From Anisodus tanguticus (lineage: Eukaryota > Streptophyta > Magnoliopsida > Solanales > Solanaceae), in NCBI GenBank assembly GCA_034509755.1, contig CM067548.1, positions 10,375,188 to 10,439,187 of the forward strand: 64,000 nt of DNA. Reading direction: 5' to 3'. Made by a program: the position numbers and the translations under genes. Every line of letters begins with the position of its first letter. Positions within the stretch are counted from its first letter, which is position 1. Of the stretch, positions 22,440 through 33,639 are shown piece by piece. The notes under the pieces are model-generated. The model saw only the letters and a program-made list of their open reading frames with translations. It searched no databases and had not been told where the DNA came from.

Positions 22440-23150
22440 TACTGCTCTGGCCATGTGTATCCAAGGCCTGCCAAATAATAGATTGTAATTGGCGATAATT
22501 GCCATAACTTGATACTCAATGGTAAACTCGGCGGGCTCTATTTGTATGTTGAGGTCTATTTCTCAAATAGGATCATGTTGTGCTCCATCAAAATCTCTCA
22601 CGTTGGTATGGCTCTGACGTGTTTTCCCTACATCGTAACTAGCTGCTTGAGTGTAGATTCGGCATATATTGAGACCAATTCCGTTGTAGATAAGTACTCG
22701 AGCTATGACTTTCTCTCTACATTTTATAGTGATATAGAGAGCCTTGTTATGGGTTGTTCCTTCCTTTGGTAACTCGTTAGGAGTGATGGAAATCTAGTGG
22801 GCCCCAATGATGTGGCCTACCATGTTTGTTAATATTTCACTGCTTTTCCCTACCGAGACATGGCCTCGTCCAATACATTCATTAAGGCTTGATGATGTTG
22901 TGATGAACTCAAGAGCAGTGCCATTACTGATATTTGAGCCGACATCTTCTTTAAATGTTCAACAATGGAATATTATTTTGGCTGCATTTTGCCCTTTTTG
23001 GTTTCCTTCTCTTTTGGGGTACTCCCTGTGCCAACTCTTCTGGAGTATAGAATCTCCCTGATTTCATCATTCCCTGAGCCACTGTCGCTTGAATGAAGAA
23101 TTATTTGCTTAGGGCGAGGACTACCTTTTGCGGTACTTGAACTATAAACG
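22440..23150 (-). pseudogene. Ogre-type aspartic protease, active site lost
   Basis: Minus-strand translation near 22690 gives ARVLIYNGIGLNIC, where Tat proteases have R-V-L-[IV]-D-N/G-G-S. The catalytic Asp is Tyr. Further on, IEPAEFTIEYQVMAIIANYN and LLFGRPWIHMARAVPASL (22440-22540) match the second half of the domain. The frame contains stops. Protease function is therefore lost twice over. Confidence 0.78.
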
Positions 23151-23237
23151 GTGCTAGAATCAACACTTTGAAAATAGGCCGTTCTTGTAAAGTGAGAAAG
23201 GCGACTATTTGTTCCAGGCTCTTAACAGATTCTTGGA

Positions 23238-25213
23238 TCAACGGCCTGCATACTGCCCAACCTTCTTCCATTTAATCACGTGTATATGGTTAGCACCATG
23301 ATTGGGGAGAGGATTCGTGTTTACATTTAGTGTTACCATTTCCAAAATGATCTCTCTTTTGTTGATCAGGACATATATCTTATGCTTCATATTGAGATAG
23401 TCCTCGGTACTATATCCATTCCCTCCGAAATGGTAGGCACAAGTCTGATCGGCCCTGTAGAAATGGCTTCCAGGATTAGCCGGCTTTGGTAGAACGATTC
23501 GAATGATTCTGGCGGCATTTAATCTCTCGAACAACTTTTTTTCGAGTTTTGAGAAATAGAGTGAACATTCTTTGAGGCTTCTTTTCAAAGTTAGGGCGTG
23601 GCAAATCATACGTAGCTGGAAGCGGCTGGTTTCGATGATTTTGATGTTTTTAGGGTGCTTGATAAGTAGGTGTGGGAACTTGATAGTTTGGTGATGGAGC
23701 TTGGTAAGTGGGTATTGGTGTTTGATAATTTGGTTGTAGAACTTGGTAGGCTGGAGCTAGGTTTTGATAATTGGGTTTTGCTTAGTATACATGCACAGGG
23801 CTATATGGAGATATTATGTAATTTTTTGGAGGTGGAGACTGGTATAAGTTAAAAGAGGACTGTGATCCTTCTTTCTTTCGACTTCTTAGGCTAGGTGTAT
23901 GGGAGATATTTGCCACAACCTCTTCTTTTCCCTTACGGGAAATATTGCTTGATAAGCTAGCGTTGTTGGCTATGTTAACGATTTTCCCTGACTTGAGGCT
24001 GTCTTCTATCGCCTCTCCCATTTTTATCAAATTAGAGAATGGCCTACTGGCCATAGACATCATTCGATTGTAGAAATTCAATTTTTACGACCGGATGAAG
24101 ACATAGACTAGTTCTTCCTCGCTCATCGGCTACTGTACTCGGGTGGCTTCGGCATCCATCTGTTCGCATATTTGCGGTAGCTCTCGGTAGATTTTTGCTT
24201 GACTTTCTCTAAGTAATAACGGTCGGGCATGGTTTCTATATTAAAGTGGAATATTTCGGTGAAGGCCCCTGCCATATCTTCCCAGGAGTCCTAACGGCAT
24301 ATGTCTTGGGTCGTGAATTGTTCTGATGTCTCTCACATAAGGCTCCGACTTAACAACCTCATTGTCAAAGCCTGATTTCTCTTGATTCCTACCAGTTGGT
24401 CATAATATGCTCTTAGATGAGCTTTGGGATTTCCTGTCCCATTTCAAAGTTCAAACTTTGGTACCTTGAAGCCCTCAAACAAATTTAGGTCTGGGTGCAT
24501 ACATAAATCATCGTACCTTAGGCCCATTGCTTTTTATGAGCCCCTGTTGGATTTTTTGAGTAGGTCTATCATCTTCTGCTTCATTTCTTTGTCCTTTCGG
24601 TCCTGCTCGGCCCTCCACGCCTTCTCCATTTCTTCATAATGGTCAAGCTTTGGTAAAGAGTCAATGGGAGTGATTGGGGTACGGAAAGATATTATGGGGT
24701 ATGCTGGACAACTCCTGGGAGTGCCAGTGGCTCTGGGTCTTGGGTTTATGGCAGTAATTTGGTGTGTGCTAGGATCAACATAAGTAGGTGTTGCCTGATA
24801 AGAAGGCATTGAGCGGGAAGTCCCGGTTATATGGGTGTTATTTGCTGGAGGTGGATTTTGGTACGAGGTACCAGTATGGGTATTAGTGGCTGGGAAGTGC
24901 TCGTATATGTGTGAGCTCAAGGATGGAAAAGGCAGTAGGGGCCTTCTACTTTCAGCGGCTGCCTTTCTGGCACGTTGATGGCTTCGTTCTTCGTGACCTG
25001 TTCCTAGAGGTCTTCGATCTTTCTTAACAACAAAGTAATCAGGTCCTCGTGAGGTGCCGAATTCTGAAGGTCCTGAGGTGCGATATCATCTATAACTAAA
25101 GCATCTTTGTTATGTGCTTCTTCCGGAGTACCAGTAATTTTCTCTTGATTTTTCTCGTTAAGGGATGCTACTACGACTTTTGATCCGTAAAGTGTGCCAG
25201 TGTGATACAGCAC
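23238..25213 (-). pseudogene. Ogre-type gag, degenerate
   Basis: The N-terminal part is Pro/Thr-rich (24534-24920), ending in a charged coiled-coil-like stretch EKAWRAEQDRKDKEMKQKM. The capsid region follows at 24100-24530 with the Tat-type phrase L-x-YDDLCMHPDLNLFEGF. Next is an NMMSMASRPFSNLIKMGEAI-like segment (23782-24081), then a Cys/His block CAYHFGGNGYSTEDYLNMKH (about 23440) where the last Cys of the expected C-H-x-C pattern is Tyr. At least four frame breaks separate the open pieces. The segment 25004-25213 may be the gag leader. Confidence 0.78.
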
Positions 25214-25501
25214 AGATCAACCCCCTCTATAAGAAAAGAATAACTAAAAGGAAAATGACGTTACTAACGTAAGTAGAAAAATAATAATACAAGATATCAC
25301 AGACAAGATGCACATAAGGCACATAGACTCATGTATTTGATCCAAAGTCTTGATTAATTTTCCATTTCGGGGGTAGTTTGGTTACTTTGGCCATTTTTTG
25401 TTTTGAGGGTTTTGATTTGAAGGTCTATAGTTAATTTTCTACCACGACATAGTTGAAACCAAGAACTCTTCTATAAATAGGGGGATTATAATTTATATAA
25501 T

Positions 25502-25574
25502 ATAGGGGTCGACCCTTATGTAGACTGCCTAAGTACCTTCCGCGAGAATCAGGCCCTTTCGTAGTTCGGGTTAC
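25502..25574 (-). repeat. Recurring module, copy 4
   Basis: Plus strand reads GGGGTCGACCC, then GACTGCCTAAGTACCTTCCG, then CGAGAATCAGGCCC and CGTAGTTCGGGTTAC. This is the copy closest to the consensus at the 3' side. Confidence 0.75.
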
Positions 25575-25610
25575 ATAGAAATTCATCCTAATTTCTTCTA
25601 CCGAAATCAT

Positions 25611-25677
25611 TTCCAGACCAGGCCCGATAAGGTCTTCCTATATATCCCTCATTGGGACATCAGGTCGGACGTAGTCT
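25611..25677 (-). repeat. Recurring module, copy 5
   Basis: Plus strand reads GACCAGGCCCGATAAGGTCT, then TCCTATATATCCCTC, then GGGACATCAGGTCGGACGTA. It lies 109 bp after copy 4. Confidence 0.7.
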
Positions 25678-25744
25678 CTTTTATAAAAAGTGGGAGGGGA
25701 TAATAAAAAAGGGACGCCTAAACTACCAAAAAGATGACTTCTCC

Positions 25745-26800
25745 TTAAAGCCATGATGGATCGTTGTCCTTACGACCACACATTTTCCTGACGACTTTCT
25801 TAGTAGCGGCAGGGTAAAATAACCCAGATCTGACCGGTGTTGACAAGATGCGATAGCTCAAATTTGAAGGCTTGACATTCTTCAATGTCGTGCCCCGGAG
25901 TGGTACAAACATATATTCCTCTTTAAAGTACTGGCAGAGGGTTTCCAAGTAGATTTGATTGGTCGGACCTTGCCGGTGCTGCCTAAGATGGATAAGAGGT
26001 CTGCGTACGAAACCTCAAAGGTTGTGATGTCGTAACACCAAACTTGGGTTTCAACGATGATTCCTTTACCATGCATGATGAGGTCGTAAAATAATAAGAA
26101 GTGTGGGGCCCACAGGTTATGAATGACATTCTCATCAATCAATCTGATAACTCTTTTTTTAAGGCCATACACTCGTCTATGGTGTGGCCAGGATGATTCT
26201 TGTGGAAGAGGCACTTCTTATGAGCATAGATATGTGCACAGGTTGGGAGGACGTCAGAGCTGACACACGACGTTCCAATAACTTTTCATCCGTCATACAC
26301 TTCGATGTATTGCACTGGCCTGGGTGCAACTCTGAAAAGTGAAGTGCGGGCTTTGAGGGCAATCACCCATCACATAGGAAAAGATGTACGGGAAGGCCTT
26401 TGTGGCGTCCCGTAGTAATTGGCTGTTTCATTGGCATTTGGGGTGCCTCTTTCAGGTACCCTACTTGATTCTCCATATGGCATATGATCTTTCTCAAGTA
26501 ACTTAGACTCTTGCTTCGGCATCTTCAACAACGAGATATAATCATCGACCATTTTCTTGACCTCGTTAAGGAGGTTTTGGCATCGACATTTTTGGTCAGG
26601 AGACTCTTCTGCGAGGTTCCCTACAAACTCCAAAATCTTGTCGACCTCTTTGTTCTTGGCTTTAGCCAAGTCAATCATCGCGTCAATCTTGCGGATATTT
26701 GCTCTAAGCGACTTCTCAGTTTTCTTATTGCTAACCAAATCAATGACTAGTGATGTGGCACTTTGGCTGTTTAGAGTATTCATTGTTAGCAAATCAACCT
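25745..26800 (-). pseudogene. Gag-like or ORF1-gag intervening remnant
   Basis: Reading leftward, 26370-26792 encodes a charged, probably coiled-coil segment (TEKSLRANIRKIDAMIDLAK) with a Pro/Ser tail. Next, about 26210-26130 reads CLFHKNHPGHTIDECMALKK in combined frames, a C-H-H-C block that resembles the Cys/His block of the gag at 23440. Then 25745-25948 carries a second degenerate copy (PGHDIEECQAFK). It may be a second, partly duplicated gag end or part of another Tat copy. No function is assigned. Confidence 0.5.
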
Positions 26801-27049
26801 TTAAAGGAGGTGTAAATTTCTATTTAGTTTCGGTATTTTCTTGTGTTTTCTTTTGGATTGGTGTCCGAGATGTGGAACCACTCAAGAGTTCATACGGAAC
26901 ACATAAAATCACATAAGAAGTTATATCACATAAGCATATAAGCAATTGCAATATTCATTTTCCTAAACCTCGTTACTCCAAGGTTTTCTAATCGTTTGAA
27001 GCATAATTGTGCCAAATGTTGATTTAACCATTTCCCTATAATCATTTTC
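26801..27049. other. Short non-coding interval
   Basis: No coding block recognised on either strand; AT-rich spacer between the gag-like remnant and ORF1. Confidence 0.4.
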
Positions 27050-28057
27050 ATTAATAATAAGTTTTCCTCAGTGGGGTTACAAAATATGAATAAAGTAGAA
27101 AAATCAGAAGAAGTTGCCTCCAGTGGCGGATGATGAAACTCTGTTTGTCCGAGCTTCTTGGCCCTTCAAAGGGCGGTCTGAATTTAGAGATGAGTAGACA
27201 CCAGTAGCGAATCAACTCAGTTATTTCTCTGCAAAGGTCATAGGTGCAGTCTCGTCCATAGCTCTCATCATGCGAGTATCTAAGTCCTCTAGACACTCGT
27301 ATGTGAAGTCTAACTACTTGGTCAAACAGGCTATGATGGTATGGTCATGCTCTATCTTCTCTAGGTACCTAGCATCTCGATTATCAGCCTATCTTTGAAT
27401 GTAACGCGCCTTGACATTAGCCTTTGAATCCATATCATGACTACACTGATAGCGGTTGGGCCCCGGTGTGAGGGTGCCTTGCAAGTGTGCTCTCAACCAA
27501 TGTATGTAGTCCTCATCACAACTCGAGCAAAAGATATCCTCAGCTAGAGTCTCTGGACCATATTTAACTTGACCATTCCACTCTCGGATTATGTTAGTGA
27601 CCCTCTTGATCCTATCTCTTAGTAGTTGACCACGTAACCCCTATGTTCCCTACTTGAGGTATCACTTATCTCCTACTGAACTATATTAGGACCCTAATAG
27701 GTGCATATAGTCGAATTAATTGGATCCCCATAACTAGTAGGAAAAGGCATTTTCTACCTCTCACAACTATGGTCTCAGATATAATGTTAGGGAATATCCA
27801 CTGGATGTTTTCCTCTCAGAGTATAGAAAGGATAAAATCCCAACCCTCTTTAGTTTGATTCCCAAAATTTGGGTAAGTGACTTGGAGGTTATCTTTCTTA
27901 TATTTTGATCTAGGTATGAGAGACCCTCGATTTTGTTGAGGTGTTTTATAATCCGACATTGCACTAAGAGGTTACACCCTTGGAAGTACCTATGCAAGTT
28001 TCGACATTAACCTAAGGCTCGGTATATGTCGGCTAGGATGACAGGGACTAGGTCATA
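27050..28057 (-). pseudogene. Ogre-type ORF1 (plant mobile domain-like), truncated
   Basis: Minus-strand reading from the right edge gives YDLVPVILADIYRALG, then FQGCNLLVQCRIIKHLNKIE (about 27940), then LAEDIFCSSCDEDYIHWLR (about 27520). These resemble the ORF1 found upstream of gag in Ogre elements, related to the aminotransferase-like plant mobile domain. Stops and frameshifts are frequent. The domain is cut in mid-frame exactly at 28058, where the LTR begins, so the N-terminal half is missing from this side. Confidence 0.68.
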
Positions 28058-31000
28058 TGTAATGACCCATCCGGTTGTTTTTTGCTAAAGACTCTTATTT
28101 GACTATTTTACCATTTTCGTAGACTCTATTAGGGTTTAGGATGTGAGGGAATAGGTGGTACAGATCTCGAGGTCCATTTATATGAGTTTCGGATGAAAAA
28201 CCCAAAATAATGACCTTTGAGTTTGATAGTTTGATACTAGGTTGACTTTTGAGTATATGGGTTGATTTCCAGGTTTTGTCATTTCTAGTAGTTTTGAAGG
28301 GTCATTTATGACTTAGTCGAGTTATTGGTTTTCTTCCCGAGACAATTGGATGTATTTTGTGACCTTATTTGTGATTCTTAGATATTTGGTTATTTTTTAT
28401 GACTCTTTAAAAAATATGTCTTAACTTGGTTAAAAGGGAAATCTGAGGGCACGAGTCAGTTCGTAGCACTGTTTACATTGGGAGAACATGTCTGGTCTGT
28501 GTCTGGGGATCTCAGGAGTATTTCAGGTGTTTGGTGGATGTTTTAGTAAAATCTTTAGTTGCTGGTGTCTGGTGTCCGCCCCGTCGGGTAGACTGTATGC
28601 TCCAGTGGGTATGCCTCTGTGGAGGTTGGCTCGCAGAAGCGGGGTCTGAGTGATTGGTAAGGTTCCTTCTAGACGGAGGGTTATCACACATAGGCGAATA
28701 CGCCTCTGCATATTTTGTCTGCTTCTGCACTGAGGCGAGGTGTCAAGTGACATCGCCTCAGTGAGCCTAATGTGCTCTAAAGAGAGACCGTGCCAGTAGA
28801 GTCAATTCCGTTGGGGTGAAATCGTTGTATCAGGTAGCCTAATAAATTTCCTAGGTCGAGTCACTTTTCCCAAAATAACTGTCCCCGAACATAGAGCTAC
28901 AAAAAGGGGATTCTTGAAGGTTGGGATTAAATTCTCCATTAGAGGTATGATTTTTCACTCTTTATGGAATATATCATGTTTTAAGTCTTTAATGGTGATA
29001 TAGAAGTTATGTAAGTTGGGGAGATGAGTTCTAATGTGCATATTAGTTTAAGAGAGGTTGAATATTGATTTAAGGATGGAATATTGTTTTGTTTGCCTTA
29101 AATTGTGAATAAGTATTGATTTATGATAGAGGATCATATTGTGGTGGCTAATTTGATTGTGGAAACTTTTTTTTAAATTGGGGAAAATTCTAGGGTTTAT
29201 AAAATTGGGGCTTTTATTAAATTGGTAAATTCAAGGCATAAATGAGCTTAGATTTCTAATTAACTTAAGGATATGATTGCCTAGCACGTGTTTATGATTT
29301 TTAGGTAATAAAGTTTGGATCTTTGACATCGTGGGCCTGGGGTTGGTTTTGGGTGTTTTGGTATGATTGAAGGACTGAGTCCTTGTGTTATGTACTAGTT
29401 TTTTATTGACGAATAATCTATGCATGTTAGAATTTGATTACTACAAGGAGCTCTGAAAGGGCAAGGCTATCACTGAAGATTAATTGATCGTGGCTCCTGC
29501 TCAGCTTTGAGGTAGGTTATGGTTTAGCTCTTCTAGACTCTGATAAAAGTACGTAGTAGTTATAAATGTTGAGGGGTATTGGGCATGTTTGGGGGTCCCA
29601 CCTTAGCGGATGTGCTGAATGCTTAAGTGGGTACCGATGTTTAACTATGTTGTTGGGTGATTTGGGAAATCAACTCATGCTTTGATATGATATCCTGACT
29701 GTACTTTGACTACTTGTTGTTGAACTCTGAAAGCATGTGACATTCATCTCCTATACTTGGTTGCATCTCATGCATTTTGATGTCTTTCCTTGTATTGTCA
29801 TTTACATTCATACACTCATAGTTCTTATGATATTAATATTGGTGTAGTATGAAAATGTTGTGGGTCCAAGAGACTGGAAGGTAAGAATACTTATGAGATT
29901 GGAAACATTGATTGATGATGATACTATAGCCATAGAGCTGGGATCCCTCGGGAAATTTCGGATGGTGATGATGTGTGGGGGAACAGGTTGCACGTCTGCA
30001 ATAATTATTACAGCCAAGAGATGGGCTCTATAGAGAAATGGTGTAGGAGTATGTGGACTTCGCGGGTCCCCCATGAGTGTGTAGTTCTTTAAATTTGAAC
30101 GCATGTATACAAGAGGAAAATGTACTTGTCATTTGCATATGCATTCATATCATACACATCTCATTGCATGAATTACCTGTTGATTGGTAATGTGCATTAG
30201 TTTCCATGATTAGGCTTGTCTTTGTAAATACTTAGAAATTAGATTAGTTCTATTGAATCGGATTGAATGTCATGATTGGGTTGTCTCTATAAATACTTGG
30301 AAATTGGATTGATTCCATTGAATCAGGTTGATTGCCATGATAGGTCTTATTCTGTGAATACTTAGTTAATTGCATCGATTTTATTAATTTGGCTTGGTTG
30401 CCATGTGTGGCTTGGTTTCCTGCGTATTGTGTTATGTGGTTTACAATTTATGCGTCTAAATATTTGATGTCAACTGCTACTGTGGTTGGTAATGTCAATA
30501 TGTCAGGACTATCGTTTAGATTAAAAAGAACTATGTGTGAAGTGTTGTTATTGTGGATATGTACCTTTTTGTCATGTGTGTAGAATTTCCCTTCCTATGT
30601 AAAAGGTGTATGGCATAGACCTCTACTTAGGGAATAAGGTGGACGTCGAATGAACTAATGTGTGTCAGACTGTAGGTGTATGGAGTCTGAATTCAGTCTA
30701 AAGGCTAGATGTAATAAAGTTGTTGAGAATTAAGTGTCGACTTGCTTATTTGACGTGTCAAGTCGGGTAAGTGGGGCTAAACATGAATATGACTTGGACT
30801 GATATTACTAGTCGGTGGATATTATGACAGTAGGATCTATATACATCATAAACTGATTGTACTTGACTGTGATTGAAACCTTATGTGAACAAAGTGACTT
30901 GTTTGAATCAATGAATTATTATGTGTACAACATGACTTATCTGGGTTATTGAACTATTTAGTATAGGACTATTTGGTGTAAACTTGATATTTTCTCTGTT

Positions 31001-31507
31001 ACGTATCTTCCATCATTGTCGATCTATAATACCTACGGGGGTACATTGTGTACTTATGCTACACTTGGTGCATTCTTTTGGATGCAGATACAACACCTTA
31101 TACCAGTTCAGAACCTCGAGTTGAGTCTGAGTTGGGAGATTTTCAATGTTCGGGGTGAGGATGCTTCCATTCAGCATGCCCTAGATACTCTTATATTTAC
31201 CATTGTCTTTTATTTATTCGAGAGACATGTCAAACATTCAGATTATGTATGTAGACATTTGACTTATGTTATCCTTTATCAGTCTTGTATTCGGTTAGAG
31301 CTCTTGTATGATTTACCAGATCTTTGGGGGTTGTGTTCGATTCTCAGACTTATATTTCTGCATTTATATCATAATTGACAGTTTTATCGAGTATTTTTTT
31401 ATCTTTCTGCTTTTCCTTATTATATTATGTGAATTATGTAGGAATGGTTTGCCTACCGGTGGAAAATGTGTAGGTGCGACCACGATTCCTCAAAAAGGGT
31501 CGTGACA
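28058..31507 (+). repeat. A-family LTR in plus orientation
   Basis: Starts TGTAATGACCC and ends GGTCGTGACA, the same ends as the LTRs of element A in reverse. At 3450 bp it is the longest copy of this LTR in the window. It aligns with A's 3' LTR on both sides of the hAT-1 site and has about 500 bp extra around 30170-30900, part of which is a 65-bp tandem repeat. It is followed by a primer binding site and a short leader, so it is a 5' LTR of a truncated element rather than a solo LTR. Open frames inside (28512-28753, 31016-31378) are LTR sequence. Confidence 0.88.
30206..30401 (+). repeat. Three-copy 65-bp tandem repeat inside the LTR
   Basis: Units start CATGATTAGG (30206), CATGATTGGG (30271) and CATGATAGGT (30336), and a partial CATG unit starts at 30402. 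Each contains a form of AATACTTRGAAATTRGATTG followed by TTCYATTGAATCRG. The periods are 65, 65 and 66 bp. Confidence 0.85.
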
Positions 31508-31511
31508 AAGT

Positions 31512-31523
31512 TGGTATCAGAGC
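31512..31523 (+). other. Primer binding site, initiator tRNA-Met type
   Basis: TGGTATCAGAGC four bases after the LTR end, the canonical plant site. The downstream leader (to about 31720) matches, in reverse, the leader of element A at 11500-11690, including GAGCAATGTCTAGTA and TGCTAAGTTGAATCAAATT. Confidence 0.9.
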
Positions 31524-31720
31524 TTTAGGATAAACGGTCTTAAATACAAGAGCAATGTCTAGTATAGTCTCGCAGATCGGTGCAGAGACTATACTTATCT
31601 TTGAGAGGCTATGGGACATTTAGGAAACTTCAATTTCTTCATTTCTTTCATGCTAAGTTGAATCAAATTGGGATATGAAACTTCTTCTTTCTATTCTATC
31701 ACCAATGGTGGTAACACGCT

Positions 31721-32239
31721 CGTAAATTCGTGTGTGAGTGGTTTGATATGACGTCGTGCGGTAGGCTATGAGATGTGTTACCATGTTATGGACATGTGAC
31801 CTAGTTTAGTCTTCTGCTATGGTTTGAAGGTTCGATTTAGTGGGATTATATTGTGACTCCCTAGTTTTGTGATATACTTGGAAAGTAGGAATGATAATTC
31901 AGAGGTGTAAGGAAAAGGAATGGGATTGATCAATCTCCGCTATAAGAGAGGAAAGATTGGAAACTGACGTGTTCATCAGGGTAAGGTTGCAATATGTACA
32001 AGGGTGAAATTCATATATAAGGTTGTGAAAGTTTAAGTTGGGCTTCGACGTGGTAGAGATGTAGTCGGGAAGTGAGAACTATAGATTAATGAGTTCTTTC
32101 CGGAAGTGGCTATCGGTTCCAGGGCAAGGGAAAAGGTCACTTGTGACTAGGGCAGCTTAAGGATATAGACATTCATCCCATTTGCCATTCAAAGCTATGT
32201 TGATGCATCTTATCCCCATAGTTCTATATTTCTGCATAA
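31721..32239. other. Non-coding retroelement-like sequence, unassigned
   Basis: Similarity with the leader of element A stops near 31720. The remainder has no coding block and looks like a decayed non-coding part of a gypsy element. No firm assignment. Confidence 0.4.
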
Positions 32240-33010
32240 ACAGATATTTAATCGATTGAAAAAGTAATTGTCATGTCAGTTATACAAATAATTTATAATT
32301 CAATTATTTATGCCATACTAAAATTTTGCCTAATCATGCATAACTTGTTCAAATATCTCAATGTCTCAGTCTGTCTTATTTTGCCTTATGAGACATATTT
32401 TTTTGTTCCTTTTCTACATAAGGAAATATTAAGTTGACTGAAAAAAATAATTGCAATGTCAGTTATATTGTTGAAAGTTCTTTATCTTGCCTCTTCAGTC
32501 ATAATCACCTTATAAATATAGTTTGTGTTTCTTTTGTGAAACAAAAATTATGCTCCATCCGACATAATTATTTTTCCTAATGAGGCATAAGTTGTTCAAA
32601 TGTCTCAGTTTGTCTTATTTTGCCTTATGAGGCATATTTTTTAAATTATTTTCCTGTATAAGCAAAAACTAAGTCGACTGAAAAATAATTGTCATGTCAG
32701 TTATATTGTTGAAGCTTCATAATCTTGCCTTTTTTGACATAATCGCTTTATAAATATAGTTTCTGTTAAATTATGCCCTATCCAGCATAATTATGCATAG
32801 TTTGACATAACTTAAATGCCTAACTTGTCCCCAACACTCTGTATGTATATATTTGCCTATTAGGTAGAGTTTATGCTAAAATTATGCCTTAATAGTCAAA
32901 ATAACAGAATAGTACCATAGAAATCTTATAAGACACAAAACAGAAGTACTGTATAAGTGTAGTTTGTGTTTCTCTTGTGAAACTAAAATTATGCCTCATC
33001 CGGCATAATT
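32240..33010. repeat. Imperfect direct repeats of about 180-240 bp
   Basis: The phrase GACTGAAAAATAATTGTCAT then GTCAGTTATATTGTTGAA occurs at about 32255, 32437 and 32680. ATAAATATAGTTTSTGTT occurs at 32513 and 32752 and in diverged form at 32955. GCCTTATGAGGCATATTTTT and the related GACATAATT/GGCATAATT words recur throughout. TGCCTTATGAGGCATA is nearly self-complementary. No reading frame is supported. Confidence 0.7.
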
Positions 33011-33366
33011 AGACAGACTTATTCAACAAACTCTGCCTAATACGACAAACTTAAACACTAATCAAAAGCAACATACAAACCAAATCAGATATAAGCAATA
33101 GAGTTGATCAATTCTACTCAATAAACATTGTATACTAATCAAAAGCAATGTATAAACTAATGAAAATCAGAAATAAGTAATAGATCTGATCGATTCATTG
33201 TTGTTGAGTAAAATTATCAATCGGAATATTGATTTTCAACTGAATTTTATCGTAATATCAACTGTTTATGAACAATTAGGTTAGAATAAACTAACCGAAT
33301 ATGATTTGTTGTTATTTTAAAATATTAACAAATTTAAACTTAATCAACCCACTTAATAGAATTGAA

Positions 33367-33632
33367 TTATGTTAAACTGAAACTTAATAAAAAAATTACC
33401 TTTTTGAGATTTGCAATTTTCGATTTTGAGTTTGAGAGATTTTTGTGAATCAGTTGTTTGGGTTTTCGTTTGTCATTGAGATTTTTATACGTTTGGGGAT
33501 CGGAGGTAATATCGTCTTTTAATATATGTTTAATAGGGGCGGAAGGGCCATACTTGAAGACCACAAATAAGAGGAGCAATAATTAAAGACCAACCCGTTT
33601 GAAGGTATTTTTGCGATTGCCCTTTCATCTTT
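33367..33632 (-). other. Possible terminal region of a Mutator-like element
   Basis: Read on the minus strand from 33632, GGGCAATCGCAAAAATACCT resembles the GGGCAATTACAAAAATA-type ends of plant Mutator-like elements. The opposite end and a 9-bp target duplication were not found. An open frame at 33367-33579 (70 codons, Lys/Asn-rich) follows the end but has no recognised family. Confidence 0.3.
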
Positions 33633-33639
33633 GTATATT

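Larger units (their letters stand above)
25214..25744. other. Non-coding stretch inside the Ogre-type element carrying two modules
   Basis: No coding signal. It contains two copies of the recurring module (25502 and 25611) and a candidate minus- or plus-strand TATA-like CTATAAATAGGGGG at 25471-25484. Position between gag and an upstream gag-like block suggests it was a leader or untranslated region. Confidence 0.5.
13046..28057 (-). mobile_element. Ogre/Tat-lineage Ty3-gypsy element, degenerate, 5' end missing
   Basis: A minus-strand element with, left to right, 3' LTR, long repeat-rich 3' UTR, integrase, RT, protease, gag, a non-coding stretch and an upstream ORF1. An extra ORF before gag, long LTRs and tandem repeats in the 3' UTR are known traits of Ogre/Tat elements. 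The LTR start TGTTGACACTTAATTTT (minus strand, 16173) matches what I remember of Ogre LTRs. The right end is cut at 28058 by a plus-strand LTR, and the 5' LTR is not in the window. The left boundary is uncertain: the segment from 13046 is probably the rest of the 3' LTR, into which element A inserted. Confidence 0.82.

Noticed and set aside
31016..31378. 120-codon frame
   Set aside because: U5 part of an A-family LTR; the homologous region at 262-462 on the other strand does not keep the frame.
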